Assembly (NCBI RefSeq): GCF_003711515.1
Contig: NW_021167083.1
Span: 880,481 to 944,480 of the forward strand
Reading direction: 5' to 3'
Length of the DNA stretch: 64,000 nt
Origin: Sodiomyces alkalinus F11
Taxonomy: Eukaryota; Ascomycota; Sordariomycetes; Glomerellales; Plectosphaerellaceae
Shown here: one piece after another, positions 9,911 through 23,371 of the stretch
How positions within the stretch are numbered: the stretch's first letter is position 1
How the letters are laid out: every line of letters begins with the position of its first letter
Made by a program: the position numbers and the translations under genes
The notes under the pieces: model-generated
The model's input: the letters and a program-made list of their open reading frames with translations, nothing else
Databases searched by the model: none
What the model was told of the DNA's origin: nothing

Positions 9911-12900
9911 GGGATAGGAATACTAAGGTAATAAGCTGCGAGGGAGAGAGGGAGGGAGATTAGGTACCTTAGGAAGAGGGAGACACTAGAGAGCGTGATC
10001 CCCGAGGGAAATAGGTACCGTTTGAAACCAGGTAACTTCTACTTGAAACCAGGTAACTTCTACTCAAGGATACCTATTTCTTTCCTTATTACTAAGGTAC
10101 CTAAGGTAGGTACTATTCGAAACACATTCAAAGAAAATACATATCTTGTTCTTTATTAGGTACTGTATTAGATACTATTAGGTACTCCATGCCTTTATTA
10201 TTAGGTATAAAAGCAAAAGCGGTGATGGTTTTCTTCCCTCCTATTCCCTTAATAACTGAATGAAATGGATATCGTATTGCTGCCGTTTTCCTTAGTATAA
10301 CCTAACCTTCCTATTAGATCTTAGGGGATAACGGTCAGTTCGCTCATTAGAGTATCATACCATTACCGCCTTCCTAGACTGCTTGGGCAGGTACATATGT
10401 CGGTAAGTAGCTCAGGTCGTACGTTATAGTTAAGTCGTATGTATCGATTTACGCCGGTGTTATATTCTATCCCAGGTTGTGATAGGGGCCCTTATGATAT
10501 TAGCGACGGCATGATGAAGTCTTGTTCTAGACACTTGTTGCTTGTCATTCCAGCAGAGCAGAAGGCCGTATAAGCAAATACAGATTAAACAAATACATAT
10601 ACTAATTATTTCGTACTTCGTAGGTCCTTACCACTCAGTCTGTCCTGTTACCGCCACGCGCGGGTAATCTGAATCAGCCAGTAAAAAGAACGTACTCGTG
10701 TACCTTCTTAAAACGGTACCTAGTCCGAAACACACGAGTCGTGTTCACCGGCTTAAATGGCGTCCTTCTGTCATGTGCAGCTCACCTGTAATCTTAGTCC
10801 GTAAAATTATAAGATGAAATTTCGTTTTGGCGCCGGAGGCGATCTTCCTAACCTACCTTATATTATATATTCTCGTTACGGTGTATTTTACGAATAATTA
10901 TTAATCCCTACACACAGTTGGGCTCCCTCAATGCCCCAGTTCATTATAATATCGGTTCAAGAGAAGAGCACTATTGGATGTTTCTAAGGGCGTAGTTCTA
11001 CGTGTACACATTTGTTGTGGAAGTTTGTCAGCCCCCTCGGCATTGACTCGTTTTTGTTATGACCGCCGAGTTCGCGTAGCGGCTCCGAATCGTGCCCACT
11101 TCCCGTATGCCAATACACAGCTGTATGTATGTAGATGGGTCCATGGGCCTGAGATATCACTTCGGGCAGGGAGTTGCTTGTTGAGGACGATGAATCATTG
11201 CATGCTCTTGAGCGGTAGGAAGTCTCAGAACTTGGATGGCAGGTCCCCGTCTCACAAAAAGAGCGGGCAAAATACATCAAGAACCCCCACAAGCCGCTGC
11301 CGCGTCTGGCCAGCATCATTGCGGGACGGACTTGCTAAATGTATGTACCTTATGTATACGACTCTGGAGTTTATAAGGTAATAAAGCCCAGAATTTGTAC
11401 TTGGGTTATGGATTCGTTCTTCCTTCGTACATCATTCAGGGAGACGACTTGTCTGTCCTTTCCCAAATCAGAGATTAACTTCGTGGTTCATTAGCGGATC
11501 TGCTAGGCCAGTATCTTGGTATCACAGGAGCAGGAGCCAATTAAGGCCAATTCCTTAAGGTCGCTCTCGGGCTGCTGGGCATGAGAATTGTGCTCGGGAC
11601 GGTTCACCCCTATCTAGGTACAAAGTACGCGTTTGTGCCCAAGCATCCTCAGATTCCGTCCGTAGCTTCGTAACATCTGGTTTGAGGTGCTATTATTTAG
11701 CCATTTGCTTGTGAATTGAAAAGGAACTTTCGAGCCGCAACAGACAATCCTTCGCTTACCATCTGCCGAGTAAGAGTTACAATGGGTTGTCTGTAGGAGC
11801 CACGTAAGAGAACGCTGACCAAGCAGTCGAATAGGAATAGCAGCCAAGCCGATTTGTATGGATGATCTCAAAGTGATGTAGTTGTAGGTATGCCAAACCA
11901 CAGACTACCTAATAATTGGGAGCTTGGTAATTAACTTCCAAGTCGCGAGGGATGGGAACAGGGGAACGAATGACTCCGAAGTAAACAAGGTGGTGAGGGA
12001 CAGGTCGAATGCACGGATACGCACTCCTGATGTGTTACATTTTGTCCTCCTATCCCCGGTTCCCCCACATACAGGTACCTAGCAACCTACATTGACGATT
12101 CTCACCTGCTATGCTATCAAATAGGCAACGAACCGTGCTTGGCAAACGCCCTTGACGAAGACAAGGTGTAATGCTAACGGGGTATTGGTGTTGATCTGAC
12201 AATGTCGACAATACATTGACTAAAATACGGAGTATTTTGTGGATGACGTCTACCAGAAAGGATAGATCTATTGGATGAGACGTTTCCTCTGGAACAGAAC
12301 AAACTCGATCCTCGGGCATTGTCTTTGAACAAGTACTTATAGGTAGTCCTTATCGCTCTTTCGAAGTATACCTCCTCTAGGGCTTTAAAGGTTAGCTCGT
12401 GAATTCGCCCTATATGCTATTTAAAGATTAGATTAGCCCCGATCCGTAGTTTTCCACCTATTTTATATAGATAGTATGAAGATATATAACGATCTTAAAG
12501 ATAATTATAGGACTAGTCTAGGAACCAGAGCTATTACTACCTTATTAACTACCTAGAGTAATAGATAGTGATAGTAAAGTAATAGTAGTTATAGTAGTGA
12601 TAGTAGGGAGGGCAGCGAGATATAGTAGTCTTAGATAAGTATAAGTACTTATAAAGAGTAATAGGTTTTATATATTAAGATATACTTCTACTCTATAAGG
12701 ATCTCCTACTATCCTTAACCGGTTATATATGTTTATACGCGCGCTAACCTTTAAACCCCTTGTAGATGTTTATTATCACCCTCGAGTATTAAGAAAGCCA
12801 CCAGTCCTATTGTAACACGCGCCCAAAGTTCGCCCCACGATATCTGTATGTACACGTGGTTCATCGTCACGGTTCAGTTCATGTACCTTAGGTAGTGTAC

Positions 12901-13500
12901 ATGCATGCCGGAGGTGTGGCCAAGCCTTTTGATACCTTGCCGACGCCACCTTGATGTACCCTATACTTTCATAATAATTTCATTATGTACGAAAGTCGGC
13001 GGGAAATGAAATGATATTTATTGTATGCAGCATCCCTCGAGTCAACGTATGCACGTTGAATGTACCTTAGACAGCCCCTGGTCACCGCGGAGGTACTCGC
13101 TTTATTCCTTTCCCACATCCCTTCGTTTCGCTCTTTGTATGAAGGAGATGTTACATGTCTCGACTCTTAAAAATCGCACGGAGATGCTCCGTATAACGGC
13201 TAGCTTTACCTTGCTTCACATCCTGCGACAGAAAAAGATCGATGCATGTAATTGTCTATTCTAGAAACATTCATAGAGAGATATATTCCTTACCTCCTTT
13301 CTGTGGTGAACGGATTCTCGAGCAGCGAATTCGTCTCCATCTATTGAGCGAAGTACACAGGACATCGTGACGACAATACATGCTCAATAACGAAACACGC
13401 TGCTGTCTTCACCGAGTAAGCATTGTCCGGAGTACGCTGTAGGTATGTATTTCGTACTCCGTAGTCGCTCACCCCTTTTACGTTGCATATCCCTGTTTGT
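9911..13500. other. gene-poor DNA with AT-rich patches
   Basis: No coding gene is supported. It holds many short GGTACC/TACCTAGGTA-like motifs, a perfect 21-bp tandem duplication (10,022-10,063), and AT-rich, TpA-rich patches at about 10,080-10,320 and 12,360-12,790 that look RIP-altered. The remaining open frames have no recognisable domain. Confidence 0.5.
10022..10063. repeat. 21-bp tandem duplication
   Basis: Two perfect adjacent copies of a 21-bp unit starting TTGAAACCAGG. It is a short tandem duplication in non-coding DNA. Confidence 0.9.
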
Positions 13501-16500
13501 CAGTGGCGTTGAACCGCTGCAAGCTGTGGCCCCCTCCCGCCCATTTCTTGCATACAGACCAACCGTCGCCCTCGCGGTGGCGGTGGGACGTTGGCGTTGG
13601 AGTTAGCTCAGCATCCCTAGATCCCCTGCATCCTCGGTCCCTGGCGGGGGGAGGGGCTTGTCGGCGTGTCTGGCGAGAGGGTCCATCAAACCCTTCTTGC
13701 GGAAACTTTGGGGGTCATGGTCTCCATTTTATTCTTTCGAGAAGGCCCACGCATGGAAGCTTTTTTGTCCACGACATGAAGCTATGGCCATATAAGATGT
13801 CCAGCAAAGTTCGTCCCAGCAAATCACCTCCTGTATTGTCGTGCTCAAGCTCATTTATCACCTAGGCATGTTCACAAGAACCACGTAGGTCATCCTGTGC
13901 GTGCCCAGTCACGTTGTACTTGGCGGAGGCTCGGCTCCTACACACGGTATACGACTGACGTTCGGAGCAGCCGGGAACAGTGCCATCTCAGACATGACTG
14001 GGCATTTAGGCAGGGGATCCCCTCCGAACTACGACCGAGGAAGATGCCAAGTCCGGTGGCCCGATCACCTCTCGAAACCGCCTGGCGTCTAACTCGGTCG
14101 GATGGAGGCTCCCCTGTCCCTCGCGGTTTTTTTCCATGCTGTACTTCGTGCGCATATTCGTACGAAATGCCTATTTCGTACTCTCGTTCACCGCGTCTTC
14201 TGGCGAAATACAGTACTGCAACCGTTGTGCATTCGATGTAAGGAGATTTTCGGAGACAACCGAGAATGCTGGGATATGACATCATCATCGTGTGACGGAA
14301 TGGGCGAATACGCGCCGTTGTCAGATGAAAGCGTGTCCCCCGGGTATATGTACGACTAAGCCCGATTTCGTCTACGTTGTATTTCTCCGTGCCAAAACCT
14401 GGATCGTAACAAATAATTTCTCCATGGGCGGGAATTGCTCCCTGAGGAAAGGCGAACCGGTCGCCAGGCTTGGCATATATTTATGTCGGCTCTTCTAGTC
14501 GGGATATCGAGGGGTATGCTATTCAAGGAGTCGTAGTACAACGTGCGTTGTGCGTTGTGTTCCCATCGTTGAACAACTCAACTTACTGAAAGCCCAAATG
14601 AAGGGCATGTTGTGCAACGTCGTATGTCTAAAAATTTTAAACAAGGCCTTGCGTTATAGAATGTGTAGGTAAGCACTTATTGTTCCCGAGTCTTGTATTC
14701 CTCGTTTACCTACCTACTTTTACGAATAAGGTAGCCAGTTATACACAGCTTTGAGTCGAACCTGACAGTTGTGTACAAAGTGATCATTACACAGGGGTAC
14801 CGGGAACATCACATAGGTAGTTGAGACGTCATTTCGCACCACCCTACTTTTATGTACCTATGCCTAAAGGGAATATGTACTCAAGAAAGCTGGATGCGGT
14901 TGGCAGGTACAACATGCGCACATTGTGGTTCGTACCTAGGTACAAAGCATTTTCAAACCGACGCGGGAAACAGGGTCCACCGTTCTGATGCCATGAGGAT
15001 TTCGGCTCATCGTGCGGCGCCCATTCGATCCGATCGCCAACGTATCAGTAACATATTACTCCGTACCTAGTCAGTTGGCGGCTATGTTCTTACTGATCCG
15101 GGTCCGGCGTGGGATGAAAGTGGAAGGAACATCCGCAAACCACATTGCTCCGTGGACTACGAATCTCGACACCACCCACCATTTCAACGGCGCATTCCGC
15201 CAAGTACTTCGTACTGTCTGTCGTAGGCCGCGGTCCACGAGTCATGTGGTTCGGGCTATCTCACGATACCAGTTTTCCTTGGAACGTGCAGATTCCTGGA
15301 TTTCTTGGCAACCGGACTAACCCACGAAGCTCCTTGCCACGGGCCGCCAATCTGACTCGCTTGACGCCCCTAAAATGAGCATCGGGGATCGGTAAACTAC
15401 CACTACCGAGGCCGTCTGGTGGAAGGTGGGCGCCCGACACGCATCTTGCATCTGACATGGGACGACGACAGGAAAATTGTCTCTAGTGCGGTTGGCATAG
15501 AAAAGTCTGCAGACCACGCGCCGACCATGGCGACCAGATTTTAAGTACATCGACATACAACGGTAGGTATTAGGTAAGGTAGGAGACACACATGAACTAG
15601 CGGTGGACGAGTACGTTGTATTCTACACGTGTAGTTGGACTCCCGGAAATGAGATAGTCAGGGAGTGGAGTTGTCAGGGGTTCCAGGCTTTCTTTATTCT
15701 ACCTTATGTACTTCGTACCGTACTTCGTTTTCTTAGGGGGGCTGGCTGGGGATCATATGAAGATGTACCGAAGGCTCCTCCCCTCAGGGCTTCTCCGTCT
15801 CGCAACGCTGATTTCGAGACTTGCGAGACCAAGTGCAGCATACCAAGTACATTGGCACCTTGTCTTGGACGTCCTCATACCATGCGTGTCAATGCAAATG
15901 ACAAACGAAATAGATGCGATGCTACAGAACCTCTGAAAACTCTGGCATTTCCAAACCACGACAACTAAAATACCGCAGAAGGATAAAGCAAGCGCGGGAG
16001 TGAATATGCCGATGATCCCTAACATGGACGTAATTACAACGTAGACGTTCCAGGTCGAAAGTGGCATGGGTGCTCTTATCGAAACGTTCAAGGCTCGAAT
16101 CCGGAAGTTATTGGTCTGGTGACGGTAGGCATCATCCAAAGCCAGGCAGTGCGGATGCACTCGTTTGCTTCCGCGTGTTTCTGAAAATATCCATTGGTGG
16201 TTGTCGCCTGCACGGAATGCCCTGCGTCTGCGTCAAACCCATGTTGATGCCACAACAATGCGCAAATGTGCCCATTGCTAATTATTAGAGGAGTTCGTCT
16301 TTCCTTCCACCTAGGGCATTCATTTCGCATCTCTTCTGGATGAAGTTATCCCTGTACGAGGGGACATAGAAAGCGAATGCTTCACGGACCAGTAGTTCTT
16401 TTTACTCCCTTCATTTACGTTATAAACTGGTCGTTCTGCCAGACGGCATCCGGGGAGAGACGGCATCCAGGGAAATTAGGTAGCGCCATTCGCCAGCTCC

Positions 16501-17758
16501 TATCCCGGCATGTTGGCAGCGACGGTGTTTATCAGTGACTGGTTGTCCGCCCTGGTGGTAATAAACACGAGGCTCGCCTTCTCATCGACCATCGCAGCGT
16601 TTCAATGAGATCCGTGAGGTGAGGTTGTGATATCCACAGACTGACCCGCATACCCGTACCACCAGAACCTGGGAGTAAAGCGGGCCCCCATGATGAAGGC
16701 TGTTCAGCCGCGTGGCTGCCATGAGCCCACCCGTCCGCTGCTTAATAAAACATGTCAATGAAGGGATGCTTCCTTGCCGTGCGGATCTTTCGTTGGGGCC
16801 TCAACTCGCAGTTGAAGGTGTGGTGGAGGCGGTCCGCCCGTTCCCATTCCCCCCTCATTGACTCCCGCTGGACCCCTCCCCCCATCTTTCGCCAGAGGGG
16901 TCCCTCTCCGCATTCATGGGACTGGGGACTCCATACATGATCACCAAGTGGATGGAGGAATGGACCCAACGCGCTGGGGCACACCCGTGCCACCTACACT
17001 GACTTCACAGACATCTGGATGTGGAAATGGGTACCTGCGTATAACGCTAAGTTTTTACCTACCTTAGGAGAGCTCTTGAGCTTCGTCTCGACCCTCCCGC
17101 CCCTCGCAATGTTACACAACAGGCGCCTAAGTGGAGGAGGATCCGAGCTTGGGACGGGAAGCCCCAGTTTCCACCGCTGACGTCTGTAGGTCTTGGAAAC
17201 TCTCCACGCAGGAGCAGTGGCTCACACTCGCTGGATTTCCGTGGGGTCTTGAACTGTAGGGCTCATTTCCAAAGATAAAGTAAACGGTTGCTCCCACCGA
17301 GTGGGGACTAGGAGCTGCCATAGTCTCGAAGAGTGTCCACAAGCCGACATGCGAAGCCCTCCAATATGCTAGGCAGGCATCGTGTCTGAAGCTTCCAATC
17401 CCCCCTCCGGCGTGATAATACAGAACCCCACTGAACAATCATCAAATTTGTCATGGAAGTTTCTCGCCTCTACATTCCAAATACTTGAGCCGATTCGTAC
17501 ATAACACATTCGACATATTCGTGACATCTGTGATGGGGTTCCGGAACCCGAGGCTTGGACGCAAGGGACTGTGGCTATTTTGTGGCGCAGTTTTCGGTCC
17601 ATCGTGGTGCCGCTTCCGAGAACCAACACACTCTGATTGGCCAAAAAATTACACCGAGCTCCCATTCACGTTTGCTGGAAAAAGGCTTCACCACAACCTC
17701 AAAGACTACGCCAGTGGTGCTTGTGTATGTTGAGCCTTCGGGGAATGCGACTACAAAC
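13501..17758. other. gene-poor DNA, balanced composition
   Basis: The composition is more balanced than in the flanking AT-rich patches, yet I find no frame with a recognisable domain, convincing start or splice-linked continuation. The open frames here overlap on opposite strands. Unidentified short or non-coding genes cannot be excluded. Confidence 0.45.
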
Positions 17759-18690
17759 ATGACGAACCCAACTACTTTCACATCTTCTGTGCGCTGCGTG
17801 GTGCACACCGCCCGATCCCAGCGGACGCTCCTCGCTTCGCGACCGTCCATCTTTCCGCTTCCCACCACCCAGTCCGCCGCATCCTTTTCGACATCGTCGC
17901 CGCACCAGAAACGAAAGACGCGCGATAACAACCGGCTCCGCGGCGTCAGTCCCCTACGACGAACTGGGCCTCGCGAGCCATTGTCGGTGTCGTACGACCC
18001 ATTGCCCAAGCCTGCCGACTACAAGCCAAAGATCACCGTGGACAAGGACCATGGACTATGGGGGTTCTTCCCGGAGCAGGGGAAGCTGATGAACACGCCT
18101 GAGGAGGATGGGGAGTACGGGCGGGCATGGACGGCAAATGAGCTGCGGCAGAAGAGCTGGGAGGACCTACATGCGCTGTGGTGGGCTTGTTGTCGGGAGC
18201 GGAACCGTCTCGCCACTGCCAACGCCGAAAGGTCTCGAGCGAAGATGGGATTTGGCGAATATGAGACCAACGCAAGGGACGACGTGGTGAGTTTCATATC
18301 CTGACTTGCGTTCTTTCTTTTGTCGCCTCCTTTTGCTACTCGCTGCTTTCGATGCCTGGTTAGGCTCGGAACTCGGCTGACTTGCGGTTTGCGCACTTGT
18401 AGGTGAAACGGACGATGAAGGCGATCAAGCATGTCTTGACGGAGCGGTACTACCTGTGGGAGGATGCGTACGAGCTTGCGAAGCAGGACCCGGAGATCAA
18501 CCTCTCGGGCAAGGGCGAGGCCTACACCCCTCTGTACGAGCAGCAGGAGGAGGACTTTCTCGTGAAGGAGGACGGCGATGTGACTGCCGCTAAGGAGGCG
18601 TCTACCTCGCAGAAGGCTGCTGCGGACAATCTTGTCGACCCGTCGACAATACCAGCTAGCAAGCCATCGGAGCAGGCACAGAAGCTGTAA
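17759..18690 (+). CDS. MRPL4: mitochondrial large ribosomal subunit protein uL29m (L4)
   Basis: CDS join(17759..18286, 18403..18690), 271 residues. The intron (116 nt) starts GTGAGT and ends TTGTAG, in phase 0. The N-terminus (about 1-60) is rich in Arg, Ser and Thr and almost free of acidic residues, as in a mitochondrial import sequence. The conserved uL29m core follows: a WGFFPEQG block near 105, then Arg-Ala-Trp-Thr-Ala-Asn-Glu-Leu-Arg with Lys-Ser-Trp-Glu-Asp-Leu-His (about 128-145), and then the leucine/arginine helix of the L29 fold. The second exon ends in a charged, Ala/Ser-rich tail. The protein is part of the mitoribosome near the exit tunnel. An upstream in-frame Met would add 68 residues, but this start gives the better presequence. 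Confidence 0.9.
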
Positions 18691-20546
18691 GAGGTCCTAG
18701 GGGACCCGGGCGTGTACTTTGTACGGTGTAACATGTCTGTACTATATATGAAGCGGAAGGGCAGCGCCTCTTCCTAGCTGCCACTGGATAGAGGGATCCT
18801 TAATTCGGGAATATACTCCTTTTTATCGTCCAGGAAGCTCACAGGCTAGTGGCAAAGGGACGGCTCCTAATTTCGTGTGTCGTTCGTCCTCGGATTTGTG
18901 TTGTGTTGGGTGTATGTCGAGTCTGTAGTTCTGTCTTCGCCAGGCGGACGGTTCAGCCAGCTGCTGCTTGGGGGAAAAGCGATGTGTTGCCTCCGCGTCG
19001 TGTGGAAGTTTAGTATCCAATTCACCACCCCGTTCTAGGGTCCCTCTTCTTTCTTCAGCCGCGAAAGTATTCCTCTTGTCTTGTCCCGCGTAGTGGGTAG
19101 GGGACAGATCCAATTCCCAAGTTTCCTGGCCGTTGGTCCAGAGTGAGTGCGGACCATGGGACGTTTCTTATGAGTGGAAACCAGGCATTAATTACTGTAT
19201 TTTGCTTGAGGAGAACACGACTCATTGGTTCCGTGTCCGTGGTGATAGATATCTCATGAGGCTCGACGATATACTCGAGATAAGGAACAGGTGGGTGTTT
19301 TAATTCGGACACGACCTCATCCTACCCGTCCTCATTTCGTATCTACTTTCTGTGCCAACCTGCATCACAGTATAGCTGGATATATGAATGTCGAGGCTGT
19401 GGGATCTCCCGATCCACAAGCGAGTTACCTGCACCAGCGTCTGTATACTCATCTTCTTCTCTCCTGTTCCAATGCCAGGAGATGTAGTCTGCACATAGGT
19501 TTGTTGGTTGGTCTGGCCAGGGATTGGCTATTCTGGTTGTTGAACTACCTTATATAATGTCAAAAAGTACCTACATCAAATAGAGGATTCTCTTCTGGTG
19601 TAGTGGTACGTTTTTGAGTGTGACACTGGTCACAGGTAGTTATTGCGGCGTCTGGGGTACGGAGTTGACTCTGGGACCTACCCACCTGCCCCCCCAGAAG
19701 CCATCTGAATGTGGCCTATCAATAACTCTCTGTGTGGCTTCCACCACGTATCCGCGCACAAGCAAACTTACTTATTCTGCCCTACCTGGAATAGGATATT
19801 TTCCCTGATAAAGTCACAAGTGCCGATTTTTGAGTCTCCTTGATTCGACTCAACACCCTTCCTCCCTCACGTTTTACTGCAAAGATGGTCACAGACACAC
19901 TGGTCTACGAGTCCAAATTCAAGACACAACCAGATCGGTAGCTTGAACGGTATCGGTACATGCTGTTCTTGCACCACGATCACCCTGTCACCCCGTACCA
20001 GACAATCTCCCACTTTCCCTAAGGTACCCAGAGTTGACCACGACGTCGATGACAATCTACCACAGGATTGCCCTTCTTGCATGTCAGGTCGTTGCTGGCG
20101 ATATATTCCATGGCCGTCTGGCCCTTAATAGGAAGCAGAGCAAGTGCCTGTCCCGTTAGACGGTATTTAGACCGGGGAGGCATTTCTTTATGTTGGAGAA
20201 TGACGGTATGCTCCTACTAATACTATGGCTATTGACGCTTCTGCCCTTAAAACTATAATAATAATACGACGACAACAAGAACAACAACGAAGACGACAAC
20301 ATCAACAGCGTAAAGATGAGGAAGGTTCTTGATAAGTAGTTGTACAATTCCTATTCTTCATGAAACCTTGCCCCAAAACTTATCTACCAGACCTCCTTTC
20401 CTGATGAATCTGCTAAAGGCTCACGTATTTATCTTGTGGCTGATTGCAATTTTGACTCCCCTCACCTCCGTAGAGTTGCTGGAGATCCCGGGGCCCATTT
20501 CCTTGGACTCATACTTCAACCCATTAGTGTTAGTGACCCGGAGAAC
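18691..20546. other. intergenic, no supported gene
   Basis: The 3' flank of MRPL4 is followed by unannotatable DNA. A run rich in AAC/GAC triplets lies at about 20,245-20,310. The hydrophobic open frame on the plus strand at 20,329-20,550 has no other support. Confidence 0.45.
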
Positions 20547-21119
20547 CTAGCGAGCCGCCCCTGGAGTAACAAAGAGCTTCACTGGCAGGAGTAGCCCACA
20601 CGAATCGGGTGAATAAATAGGGTTCAGAATACATGTATGTAACGGATTCGCTGATCGTATTATGGTAAGTCTCCAGAAGTCCCTAGCATCCCACCAGATG
20701 GCTGTACCACGTATTGTGAAGTAGAAGATGTTGTTACTTTCTTCGGCAAGATAATAAACCATGGTATCCTTCGTGGAAAGAGGAATGGACGCGAGATTGT
20801 ATAGGGAGTAAGTTTGACCGATGCCTGATGTTCTCGAGGCCATCCACCCAGCCATACACGCTGTTCTTCCGTACCAGGCTTCTTCTCTTGGGATAATAAG
20901 ACGGGCGTCTTCCAGCGCCAACGCGAAGACGGTCACTGCACAGCGATCGTCTCGGGGATGTCCCGTTGCCGTCGGCCATATGTCCCGGAATTTGTCGCAA
21001 GGGGGTAGCCAGGCACGAAACTGGATTACAATAGGGTAGTGTCCTGCGGGTTCCCTGGTAAAAGAGACTGATTCAAGGAAGAAATATACGTAGTAGTGGC
21101 CAGGAAACAAGTGCAGCAC
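20547..21119 (-). pseudogene. HNH-endonuclease-like fungal ORF, decayed
   Basis: A 190-residue frame whose middle part (about 53-95) resembles the fungal HNH-nuclease-like family: an Asp-Arg-Cys-Ala-Val-Thr block, then Arg-Leu-Ile-Ile-Pro-Arg-Glu-Glu where the family typically has a His-Leu-Val-Pro site, followed by Trp-Tyr-Gly-Arg. The expected histidine is Arg here, so the metal site appears lost. The frame lacks the long C-terminal part usual for the family and sits in non-coding surroundings. I read it as a fragment. The assignment rests on motif resemblance only and could be wrong. Confidence 0.35.
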
Positions 21120-21783
21120 CTGGTCACCGGCCTGGATAAGTTCAAATAAGCTCTTAGCTTATTATAGGTTGTATTAATTTCTTCTCTAGTACCTGTCTGT
21201 CCCCTCTAAGAGAAACCTTTCGTCTTTCGAATAAGTTTTCTTCTCGCAAAATCTCAGATGCAGCGGCTCTCTACTGGAAGGGCACTTCGTAAGTTCGTGT
21301 ATTGTATCAACCTTCGGAACATTGTTATATACTCCGTGATGGAGTTTTTATGTATTATTTATCCATATAGGTACCTGGTAGGCAAAGCTGCTGAGAGGCA
21401 TAGGTTTATTTCTGCCTCGACTTCGTATCCTACATCTGCCAGTGCCGTTGAGATTTAGGGTTCCTATGACGTCACCCAGGTCAGTGCTCCTGCTCGGTAC
21501 GAACTGTACCTAGCCGAGCATCGTGAACTTTCCTTATGTAAGGTAACGGCCAAAGTATACGCCGTTTTAAGCTTTGTCATTACCTGGTATATCCTGAACC
21601 TCACCTTCCCTCTGTCTCCGGACTCTTTGCGAACCGACTATAAGGTATCCAGCAACCGCCCTTTCTACTTCTGACACGACAACCACTCGCCCGTAGAAGC
21701 ACGCGATATTATCTATCTCATATTATCATCCAATATCCCCCACGGACTGCAGTGTCCTCGCATCTTGGCGACTTCAGCTCATC
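21120..21783. other. upstream region of the acetyltransferase gene
   Basis: No gene is supported. The promoter and 5' UTR of the GNAT gene starting at 21784 presumably lie in the right half. Confidence 0.4.
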
Positions 21784-22930
21784 ATGTCGGCGGCCCAACC
21801 GCGGACCAAGTCCCCCGAGGACATTGGGGAATCCAAATGCGCGATCGATGACACCGTGTACGAGGACGAGGCCATCGTGGAAGGTCGGAGGACAAAGTCT
21901 GTCGAACATAAGCGGAAACAGCATGATCCGACTATACTACGTGTCCAAGAAACCGTTCCCTTCCACTTCAGTCCCATATTCCTGCCACTTACCCCCTCGA
22001 ACGTGGACTCTTGTGTGGCGTTAGAGAATGCCGCTTTCAGAAATCCGGACCACCGCTGTACCCCAGAGAAGGTGAACAAACCCACAGCTACTGCTAGTCT
22101 CTCGTCCATTCTACACCTTAACACACCCGCAGCCCAGCTCGCGATAGACAGATATCCAGACAGATCACAGTTGTCCCCACTACCCAGACATTGCTGCTTG
22201 ACTCGGAGACTGACGTAAAGCACGTCGATTAGTTTGAATACCGCCTCACCACCGGGTCAGACATTTGTTTCGGCCTTTTTTGCAGTGTGAAACCGGCGGA
22301 AGCTCGAGCCTTCGGGCTGGAAACCATCGAGTTCGCGAAACCCGTCGAGACGAACCGCGAGGATGGCGAAGTCTTTGTCCTATGTGCCCATGTCATCTCA
22401 ACCATGGGCAAAGGCCCGGTCGTCACGGATAACGATATGAAGTATCCCACCAATTGGCGTGATGCCTCCGCTCCCAAGGAACTCGGAAATCAGCTGGATG
22501 GCAGGACGGTCTGCGTCCACTCCCTGGCCGTGTCGCCCAAGCTTCAGGGCACTGGTATTGGGAAACTTGCCATGGCATCGTATATACAGATCATGAATGA
22601 ATCCGGCGTGGCGGACCGCATTGCCCTCCTTTGTCAAGAGGTGCGTCGTAAACCCCCCATCACCGTTTGAACTCCCCGCGAGTTATGCCTTATGCCATAC
22701 ATGCGCTGACCGTCCTTTATAGCACTTGATCGGATACTACGAAGAACTTGGATTCGAGAACCTGGGAGAAAGCAAGGCCACTTTTGGTGGAGGAGGATGG
22801 TACGACATGGTAAGTCAGAATTGGGCCAAACGAGCTGCGGACTTTGTCTTTACCATTGTAAGAAGCGAGCCTGACCGACCCTCGACTGCTATAGGTGATG
22901 GAATTGGAGGGACCGTCCTCGAAAGACTAG
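21784..22930 (+). CDS. GNAT-family N-acetyltransferase (AANAT/polyamine type)
   Basis: CDS join(21784..22071, 22233..22640, 22723..22809, 22895..22930), 272 residues. All three introns (161, 82 and 85 nt) are phase 0 with GTGAAC, GTGCGT and GTAAGT donors. The acetyl-CoA loop is at residues 194-206: Leu-Ala-Val-Ser-Pro, then Gln201-Gly-Thr-Gly-Ile-Gly206, the Q/RxxGxG/A motif A. The motif-B end (Tyr-Tyr-Glu-Glu-Leu-Gly-Phe) is in exon 3. An insert between 130 and 185 and the preceding Asn-Arg-Glu-Asp-Gly block are typical of fungal relatives of arylalkylamine/polyamine acetyltransferases. It should transfer acetyl from acetyl-CoA to an amine in the cytosol. The real substrate cannot be read from sequence. 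The last exon codes only 11 residues. Confidence 0.88.
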
Positions 22931-23371
22931 TATGGCTTTGACAGGTCTGGCCTGATTCGAACCCCGAGAGTTTACGTCTAGCCGGTTTGTGGTGGCGCTA
23001 TGGGGACTTTGACCTACAGCGATTGATTTTATATCCTCGTCTGTATTCTTATTCACGAGACACCAAGGAGACTTGGCGAGTCCAGGTTGGTATTTGGGGA
23101 CATTCTATGACCCTGTTTTACATCAGCGTGTTGGTAGAGGTTTTGTTTCTTTTACAATAGGCGGGCTCTTTAGCCCAGACCACGATGAATACCATTAAGT
23201 GTTTTGCCTCCTTTGGACACCTGGACACAGATTGGTTCATGCACATTACAGGAGTCCCGGGAAACAACGACTGCCCATTATATTCAGATTCTGGGAGTTC
23301 AGAAGATACCGACACGTTGTATTTTTTTAATCATTATTTTTCCTGTTGGAGCTCTGCTTATTTTCGACTAC
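22931..23371. other. convergent intergenic
   Basis: A stretch of 441 bases between the tail-to-tail acetyltransferase (plus) and URA5 (minus) genes. It presumably holds their 3' UTRs. Nothing else is visible. Confidence 0.5.

Noticed and set aside
13497..13865. 122-residue plus-strand frame in the gene-poor zone
   Set aside because: Its composition is biased by Pro/Ser/Arg codons, and it has no domain or intron evidence.
20329..20550. Small hydrophobic secreted or membrane protein
   Set aside because: It has one hydrophobic stretch only, with no supporting context.
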